Source: Rhizobium sp. ICMP 5592
Lineage (GTDB): Bacteria; Pseudomonadota; Alphaproteobacteria; Rhizobiales; Rhizobiaceae
DNA: 64,000 bases
Direction of reading: 5' to 3'
NCBI RefSeq assembly: GCF_009498525.1
Contig: NZ_QSNT01000001.1
Coordinates: forward strand, 1,325,083 to 1,389,082
Position numbers and translations under genes: made by a program. Shown one piece after another: positions 58,488 through 64,000 of the stretch (position 1 is the stretch's first letter; each line of letters begins with the position of its first letter). The notes beneath the pieces were generated by a model that saw only the letters and a list, made by a program, of their open reading frames with translations, searched no databases and was not told the origin of the DNA.

Positions 58488-59557
58488 GCGGCATCCCTTA
58501 ACGTCGTGTTGCGCAGTTCAACGAGGCCTTCGAGCTGGGGAATGACCTCGCAGCCGAAACGCTCGATCGAGGCGAGCGTTTCCCGTCGTCCGATACCGGC
58601 AAAACCCATGAAGCAGGAGAGATGTGTCGGCTTGAGGGCCTCGATTTCCCCGGCGAGTTTTTCCGCGCAATAGCTTGCCGGCCCGATAACGGCATTATCG
58701 AGGAAATCGTCAAGCGGCGGTTCGTCGTTGAGAGGCATCAGGCGCAGGAACGGACCGTCACGCGTGGGGTCGGCCGTCGAAAGCGGCACGGCCGCGCGGG
58801 CGAGGTCGCGCACGCACTGTGCCGCATGGCGCGCATCGTCGCGGTCTTCTGTGACGTAGACATAACGCTGCACGGCGAGCGGCATCGTCTCCGGATTGCC
58901 GCCGGCCTCGGCCCAACTAGCGGTAATCCTGTCCTTGAAATTGCGCGCCGCGCTCAGGCCGCGATGGCCGAAGCTCATGAACGGCGTGTGATTGCCTTTG
59001 ACCATGCGTGCGATCGGATCGGGATGGCTGGTTGCGACGAAGACATCCGGCATGGCGAGGCCGAAGGGGCGCATCGAGAGTTCAGTGCGAGGGATGGAGA
59101 AATGCTTGCCGCTGAATTCGACGACGCCGGCTGTCAGCCCCTGTTCGAGGATCGTCCAGGCTTCGAGCATGATCGAATGCCGCTCTTCCGGCTGCACGCG
59201 AAACCGCTCGAATTCGTGCGGCTGGTAGCCGCAACCCAATCCGAGCACGAGCCGGCCATGCGTCAGGAGATCGGTGAAAGCAGCCTCCTGCACCAGGCGC
59301 AGCGGATCGTAGAAAGGCAGCGCGAGCACGGCGGGCGCCAGCCGGATCTGCTTTGTCTCGGCGGCGCAATGGGCAACCATGAGCATGGAGGAGGGGCAGA
59401 TCGAATGATTGGTGAAATGGTGCTCGGCAAACCATGCGACATCGAAGCCGAAATCCTCGGCCATTTTCACCGCATCGACCGTCGTCTTCAGCACGGAGGC
59501 CGGCGAGGTGTTCCTGTCGTAAAGCCCCATCAGGTTAAAGAGGCCGAGCTTGACCAT
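58484..59557 (-). CDS. LLM-class flavin-dependent monooxygenase
   Basis: 357 residues from the ATG at 59557 (GAAAGAGAC upstream), TIM-barrel luciferase-like fold. Early FAEHHFTNHS and LVLGLGCGYQPHEFERF are hallmarks of the luciferase-like monooxygenases. Uses reduced FMN supplied by a separate reductase. It is divergent from the SDR/second monooxygenase operon and is followed by the LysR gene. Substrate unknown. Confidence 0.9.
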   Translation of the reverse strand: MVKLGLFNLMGLYDRNTSPASVLKTTVDAVKMAEDFGFDVAWFAEHHFTNHSICPSSMLMVAHCAAETKQIRLAPAVLALPFYDPLRLVQEAAFTDLLTHGRLVLGLGCGYQPHEFERFRVQPEERHSIMLEAWTILEQGLTAGVVEFSGKHFSIPRTELSMRPFGLAMPDVFVATSHPDPIARMVKGNHTPFMSFGHRGLSAARNFKDRITASWAEAGGNPETMPLAVQRYVYVTEDRDDARHAAQCVRDLARAAVPLSTADPTRDGPFLRLMPLNDEPPLDDFLDNAVIGPASYCAEKLAGEIEALKPTHLSCFMGFAGIGRRETLASIERFGCEVIPQLEGLVELRNTTLRDAA

Positions 59558-59833
59558 ATTTGTCTCTTTCCCTAGTCCCGGCCTGCATCTGCGCGCGGAC
59601 GGTATTTGATTTTCTCCGGCATTCGCCAGGTAGCCTAAATGATAGGCATGGATCGATCGGCCCACAAATTAGCTTATCTAATGTGCACGACAGTACAGCT
59701 TCAGTCAGCCCTGTCATAGCGTCTGCGCTTATCGGATCATGAGAAGAGATCGTTTGCCGATTGTCCAAAGACCGGAGACAGTCCCGCATCGACATTCGAA
59801 ACCGGCAAGGTGAGGCCGGCCAAGCGGGGTATC

Positions 59834-60565
59834 ATGAAGAACCAGACCATGATTGTGACGGGTGGTGGCAGCGGGCTCGGCAAGGCCGTCTCGCTCGGGC
59901 TTGCGGCGGAAGGCGTGCGTGTCGCGATCATCGACATCGATCCGAAGGCCGCCGACGCGGTGGTTGCCGAAATCGAATCTTCCGGCGGTGCGGCATTCGC
60001 GGTCATCGGTGACATCACCACCCGCGCCAGTGCCGCCGCACTCGTCGGAGATGTCGTTGCCAGAGCGGGCCGCGTTCATGGCCTGTGCAATTGTGCCGGC
60101 GTCTACCCAAGACGGCCGATCCTCGACATCAGCGACGAGGACTGGGATTTCAGCTTCTCGGTCAATGTGCGTGGCCTCTATGCCATATCTGTTGCCGTCA
60201 TCGCGCATATGAAGGAAAACGGCGGCGGGCGGATCGTCAATGTCGCCTCCATCGACGCCCTCAAATCCCATCCAAAGAATGCACACTACGCGGCGATGAA
60301 GGCGGCAGTGGTCAGCCTCACCAAGAGCCTTGGCGAGGCCTGTGCGCCGGACAATATCCTCATCAACGGCGTGGCACCCGCCGGCATCGCGACGGAAAAG
60401 GCGCGCGCAGCGGGCTTTCTGCCCGAGCTTGCGGCCCAGACCGCCATCGGCCGCGCCGCCGAGCCTGAAGATGTCGCCGATGTCATCGTTTTCCTCCTGT
60501 CGGAGAAGAACAGGTACATGGTCGGCGAAACCGTCGCCATCAGCGGCGGCTACTTCATCGCCTGA
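59834..60565 (+). CDS. Short-chain dehydrogenase/reductase (SDR)
   Basis: 243 residues from the ATG at 59834 (GCGGGG upstream). NAD(P)-binding TGGGSGLGK (near residue 8), NCAG, and catalytic S/Y/K as NVASIDALKS with YAAMK. Rossmann fold of the classical type (~250). Followed 33 bases later by the second monooxygenase. Cofactor binding suggests oxidation or reduction of an alcohol or ketone intermediate. Confidence 0.9.
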   Translation: MKNQTMIVTGGGSGLGKAVSLGLAAEGVRVAIIDIDPKAADAVVAEIESSGGAAFAVIGDITTRASAAALVGDVVARAGRVHGLCNCAGVYPRRPILDISDEDWDFSFSVNVRGLYAISVAVIAHMKENGGGRIVNVASIDALKSHPKNAHYAAMKAAVVSLTKSLGEACAPDNILINGVAPAGIATEKARAAGFLPELAAQTAIGRAAEPEDVADVIVFLLSEKNRYMVGETVAISGGYFIA

Positions 60566-60597
60566 TCCGTTTCCCCAATCAAAGCAGGGCACTCAAC

Positions 60598-61659
60598 ATG
60601 CATTTCGGCATTTTCAACCTCATGAGCCTTCGCGATAATCCGGGCGGGATCGGCGGTATCATCGAGGACACGCGCACCATGGTCAGGCTTGCCGAGGATA
60701 TCGGCTTCGAGATCGCCTGGTTTGCGGAGCATCATTTCACCAATTATTCGATCAGCGTTTCGCCGCTGATGGTGGCCGCGCATATGGCCGGCATCACCAG
60801 CCGCATCAAGCTCGGCGCCGGCGTTGTCGTGCTGCCGCTCTATCACCCGATGCGCGTGGCGCAGGAGATCGCGCTTCTCGACCAGTTGAGCGGCGGCCGG
60901 GCCGTTCTCGGTGTCGGGACCGGATACCAGGCCTATGAATTCGAGCGCTATGGCGCCGCGGTGGCCGAGAAGACCGATATTTTCCTCGAATACTGGAGCA
61001 TCGTCGAACAGGCGCTGACGGAAGGGCGTGCGGCGTTGAAGGGTCGCTACGTCGACGTGCCGGAAGCCGTCTTCACGGTACGGCCCCAGCAAAGGCCGAT
61101 GCCGCCGGTCTATTGCACTTCACCGCATCCGCCGATCTTGAAGGCGCTGGCAAAATGGGGCGGCATCCCGTTCGTCACGGCCGGCTGGCGCGGATCGCAG
61201 GCGCTTCCTGGCATCACCGAAAAAGTGCGCGACGCCTGGGTGGCCGGCGGTCTGGATGGCCGGTCCATGCAGGTTGCTCTGCAACAGTACGTCCATGTGA
61301 CCGACAGCAAGGAAGAGGCGCTGGAGGCGGCCGAACGTGCCCGCTGGGTGGGCAGGCTGGTGCACGGATTGCGCAGCAACGTGCTGACGCTGGACGGCTC
61401 GCATGTGGTTGCCGCTCCCTTTCCGGACGAGCCGCCGCTTGAGGTCTTCCGCGACAATCTCCTGATCGGCGACGCCCATTATGTCGCCGAAAGGTTGATC
61501 GCCGAAATCAGGACGCTCCGGCCAAGCCATTACAATTGCTTCTTCCAGTTCGGGGACATGCCGGTCGCCCGCGCGCGTCGCTCGCTGGAGCGCTTCGGCG
61601 CCGAGGTGCTGCCGCTGGTCGAGAAGGAGCTGGGGCCGCTCGACAGGATCGGCCGATAG
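60598..61659 (+). CDS. LLM-class flavin-dependent monooxygenase, second copy
   Basis: 353 residues, clearly paralogous to the enzyme encoded at 58484-59557 (FAEHHFTNYS, VLGVGTGYQAYEFERYG). Same expected FMN-dependent oxygenase fold. In operon with the SDR and ABC importer genes. Two divergent LLM enzymes together suggest a two-step or dual-substrate oxidation. Confidence 0.9.
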   Translation: MHFGIFNLMSLRDNPGGIGGIIEDTRTMVRLAEDIGFEIAWFAEHHFTNYSISVSPLMVAAHMAGITSRIKLGAGVVVLPLYHPMRVAQEIALLDQLSGGRAVLGVGTGYQAYEFERYGAAVAEKTDIFLEYWSIVEQALTEGRAALKGRYVDVPEAVFTVRPQQRPMPPVYCTSPHPPILKALAKWGGIPFVTAGWRGSQALPGITEKVRDAWVAGGLDGRSMQVALQQYVHVTDSKEEALEAAERARWVGRLVHGLRSNVLTLDGSHVVAAPFPDEPPLEVFRDNLLIGDAHYVAERLIAEIRTLRPSHYNCFFQFGDMPVARARRSLERFGAEVLPLVEKELGPLDRIGR

Positions 61660-61777
61660 AAGCCGACGACAGACCGCATAGGGAAGGAAAACGCCTAGGA
61701 AGGACAGACAGGGAATTTCAGCAGATGACGTGAACGCAACGACGCTCACGGGGACAATCGAACCAGAGGGAAACGAC

Positions 61778-63019
61778 ATGTTGAAAGAATTCGCAGCAGC
61801 GGCGTCGCTTACGACACTGCTCATGACGAGCATTGTATCTTCATCTTCCGCCGAAACGCTGGGTCCCGTGACCGACGATATCGGCGTCGTGAAAATCGCC
61901 AAGGGAGATCCCATCCTGATCGGCGGCTACACGTCGCAATCGGGCGGCGACACCAACCAGGGTATCGACGAATTGCGCGGGGCGGAAATCGCCATCGCGG
62001 ATCAGGGTGGCAAGGTGCTGGATTTCCCGGTGAAGCTTCTCGGTGAAGACGCCCAATGCACTGCCGAGGGCGGGCAGACCGCCGCCACCAAGCTTGCCGG
62101 CAACAAACAGATCGTCGCCGTCGTCGGTCCGACCTGCTCGAGCGGCGCGCGAGCCGGCCTTCCAATCCTCGCCAATGCCGGGATCCCGAGCGTCGGCATC
62201 GGCGCCACGGCTCCGGCATTGACCGCGGCGGATCGCCCGGCTGAGTTCAAGGGCTTCCTGCGCGTCGTGCCGAACGACCTTCTGAGCGCCTCCTTTACCG
62301 TCGACTACGCCATTTCGAAGCTCAGCTTGAAGACGGTCGCCACGATCCATGACGGCAGTCCTTATACTGAACAGCTGGTGAGGGCTTTCGAAAAGGATTT
62401 CACTGCCAAGGGCGGAACCATCGTCGCCAGCGAAGCAATCGCCCCGACCGATACCGATATGCGTCCGGTGCTGACGCGCATTTCCACGAAGAAGCCTGAC
62501 CTGATCTTCACTCCCGTCTTTACCTCCAGCATCGGCTTCATTCTACGCCAGCTTCCGGAAGTGCCGGATCTTGCCAAGACGACGGTGATTGGCGGCGAGG
62601 GCGTCTTCAGCGCCAATGTCATCGAGGCCGCGGGCAAGGATATTGTCGGCTTTCGTCTTGTGGGACCATCGACTGAGCTCTTCTCGGAACGGTTTCCGGT
62701 CTTCGTAAAGAAGTTCAAGGATGAGTACGGCGAGGCGCCGACCGGCGGTTTCAGCGCCTATGGTTATGACGCCACGCTGCTGACACTGGACGCGATCAAG
62801 ACGGCGGCCAAGACCGATGCCGAGGGCAATCTCTATATCGGCCGCAAGGCGCTGCTCGACGCCATGATGGCCTCGAAGAACGTGCCTGGGCTGACCGGCA
62901 TGCTCTCATGCAATGCTTATGGCGATTGCAGCGCCGCAACCTATGCCGTGTGGCAATTCGTCAGCGCCGATGCCTCGTCCTTCGCGCCCGGCGAAAATCC
63001 CAAGCGGATTTACCCATGA
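61778..63019 (+). CDS. Branched-chain amino-acid-type ABC transporter substrate-binding protein
   Basis: 413 residues from the ATG at 61778 (AGAGGG 7 bases upstream). Sec signal LTTLLMTSIVSSSSA then Peripla_BP_6 body (PILIGGYTSQSGGDTNQG, VAVVGPTCSSGARAGLPILA, GGFSAYGYDATLLTLDAIK). The Liv/Hba-type family carries amino acids, amides or aromatic acids. The first gene of the importer. Its stop overlaps the permease start. Confidence 0.92.
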   Translation: MLKEFAAAASLTTLLMTSIVSSSSAETLGPVTDDIGVVKIAKGDPILIGGYTSQSGGDTNQGIDELRGAEIAIADQGGKVLDFPVKLLGEDAQCTAEGGQTAATKLAGNKQIVAVVGPTCSSGARAGLPILANAGIPSVGIGATAPALTAADRPAEFKGFLRVVPNDLLSASFTVDYAISKLSLKTVATIHDGSPYTEQLVRAFEKDFTAKGGTIVASEAIAPTDTDMRPVLTRISTKKPDLIFTPVFTSSIGFILRQLPEVPDLAKTTVIGGEGVFSANVIEAAGKDIVGFRLVGPSTELFSERFPVFVKKFKDEYGEAPTGGFSAYGYDATLLTLDAIKTAAKTDAEGNLYIGRKALLDAMMASKNVPGLTGMLSCNAYGDCSAATYAVWQFVSADASSFAPGENPKRIYP

Positions 63020-64000
63020 ACGCGCGCGCCGTCTCCGTGACGATCAGCGACGGGATATCGGAATGGCTGCGCAGATCGATTTGGGTCGATCATCTCATGC
63101 TCGCCATCCGTATCGCCGTGGCCGTGGTCGTCCTGGTGGGTCTTGCCGGCGGAGTGACCGCCGGCACCTACTCTCTCACCAATTTCGTCTCTTTCGTGGT
63201 CTTCGGGCTGACGATCGGCAGCGTCTATGCCCTGATCGCGCTCGGCTACACCATGGTCTACGGGATATTGAGGATGATCAACTTCGCGCATGGCGACGTG
63301 ATGATGATCGGCTCCTTTGCCGGTCTGTTCGCGGCGCTCGCGCTGGCGGATGCCGGCCTGACCAGTGCCGCGCCGCTTTTGGCACTGCCCATCGTACTGG
63401 CGATCGCCATGGGAACCGGGGCGGCGGTGTCCACGGCCATCGAGCGCATTGCCTACCGGCCGTTTCTGCACGTCCGCTCGCTTGCGCCGCTGATCTGCGC
63501 GATCGGCCTGTCCTTTGTGCTGCAATATGGCGCCCGTGGATTGTTCGGTACCCGCAACCGTGCCTATCCGTCCTTCGGCTGGATGGAGGGAACGGTCAAC
63601 CTCGCCGGCCTGGTGATCCCCATTCCGCAGATCGTCGCCTTTGTCTTCGCGGCGATCGCGCTCGCCGGCCTGGCCGCCGTGGTTCGCCTCACTCCTCTCG
63701 GCAAGGCGATGCGTGCGGTTTCCGAAGATCGTGACGCGGCCGCCCTGGTCGGGATCGATGTCTCCCGCACCATCGTCTTCACTTTTGCGATCGGCGGTGC
63801 GATGGCCGGCGTTGCCGGCGTTCTCTACGCGTTGGTCTTCAAGCAGATCACCGTCTTCATCGGTTTCTCCCTCGGCATCAAGGGCTTTGCGGCCGCGATC
63901 CTCGGCGGTATCGGCAATCTTGGCGGCGCCATGCTCGGCGGTCTGGTTCTTGGGCTTGCGGAGGCGCTCGGGCCTGCGCTCCTGCTGGAGGGATATGGCC
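63016..64000 (+). CDS. LivH-type branched-chain ABC permease (3' end beyond the window)
   Basis: Starts at the ATG at 63016, overlapping the binding-protein stop by 4 bases. Several transmembrane helices are visible, with GSVYALIALGYTMVYGILRM and MINFAHGDVMMIG typical of LivH. The EAA-type loop region (GFSLGIKGFAAAILGGIGNL) lies near residue 290. About 328 residues are visible. LivM, LivG and LivF probably follow outside the window. Confidence 0.92.
   Translation, partial: MNARAVSVTISDGISEWLRRSIWVDHLMLAIRIAVAVVVLVGLAGGVTAGTYSLTNFVSFVVFGLTIGSVYALIALGYTMVYGILRMINFAHGDVMMIGSFAGLFAALALADAGLTSAAPLLALPIVLAIAMGTGAAVSTAIERIAYRPFLHVRSLAPLICAIGLSFVLQYGARGLFGTRNRAYPSFGWMEGTVNLAGLVIPIPQIVAFVFAAIALAGLAAVVRLTPLGKAMRAVSEDRDAAALVGIDVSRTIVFTFAIGGAMAGVAGVLYALVFKQITVFIGFSLGIKGFAAAILGGIGNLGGAMLGGLVLGLAEALGPALLLEGYG

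Overview
The window reads as a Rhizobiaceae (Rhizobium/Agrobacterium-type) alphaproteobacterium. Pointers are the high GC, the dense ATGA-overlapped operons, the abundance of ABC uptake systems and LysR regulators, an ExoY/ExoF-style exopolysaccharide locus, a cold-shock gene with a long leader, a DUF6481-type protein and a rhizobial dispersed intergenic repeat near 14.3 kb. No rRNA, tRNA or CRISPR array was seen. The species cannot be fixed from the sequence alone. The mix of transport, surface and secondary-metabolite genes would fit a secondary replicon or an accessory chromosomal region.

Layout. 1-8 kb: a sugar operon on the minus strand (LacI regulator, Tat-type binding protein, two-domain ATPase, two permeases, FGGY kinase cut by the window start) lies divergent from a ketose 3-epimerase, with a LacI-type palindrome between them. 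8-18.7 kb: stand-alone genes: a methyltransferase, a split chromate transporter with its LysR regulator, a B12-binding radical SAM enzyme, two small charged proteins, a cold-shock protein, a secreted beta-helix protein and a glycerophosphodiesterase. 18.7-25.4 kb: a 1347-residue Pls/PosA-type single-module NRPS (A-T plus a three-unit membrane/hexapeptide C-terminus) divergent from a PepSY / response regulator / histidine kinase operon. 25.4-28.4 kb: an XRE regulator, small hypothetical genes and decayed sequence including a frameshifted piece of an HWE-type histidine kinase.

28.7-49.9 kb: a Wzx/Wzy-type exopolysaccharide locus. It holds an outer-membrane export protein, an ExoY-like priming transferase, a Wzy-like polymerase, a Wzx-like flippase, a Wzz/ExoP-like copolymerase whose kinase P-loop is degenerate, six glycosyltransferase domains in five proteins (one a GT4-GT2 fusion), a methyltransferase, a HAD-type protein, a UDP-galactopyranose-mutase-like flavoprotein, a Tat-exported GH16 glycanase and, at one edge, a small membrane protein resembling the SyrA/ExoX repressors. 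An IS630-family element sits in the divergent promoter region of this locus.

50-57.5 kb: a lipoprotein alpha/beta hydrolase, the katG/oxyR pair and a three-gene TadG/TadE-like pilus-assembly group. 57.5-64 kb: what looks like a catabolic locus: a LysR regulator and a luciferase-like flavin monooxygenase on the minus strand, divergent from an SDR, a second luciferase-like monooxygenase and the start of a branched-chain-amino-acid-type ABC importer that runs off the window end.

The most notable items are the Pls/PosA-type synthetase with its adjoining two-component system, the exopolysaccharide locus with its degenerate copolymerase kinase, and the two-monooxygenase catabolic locus.
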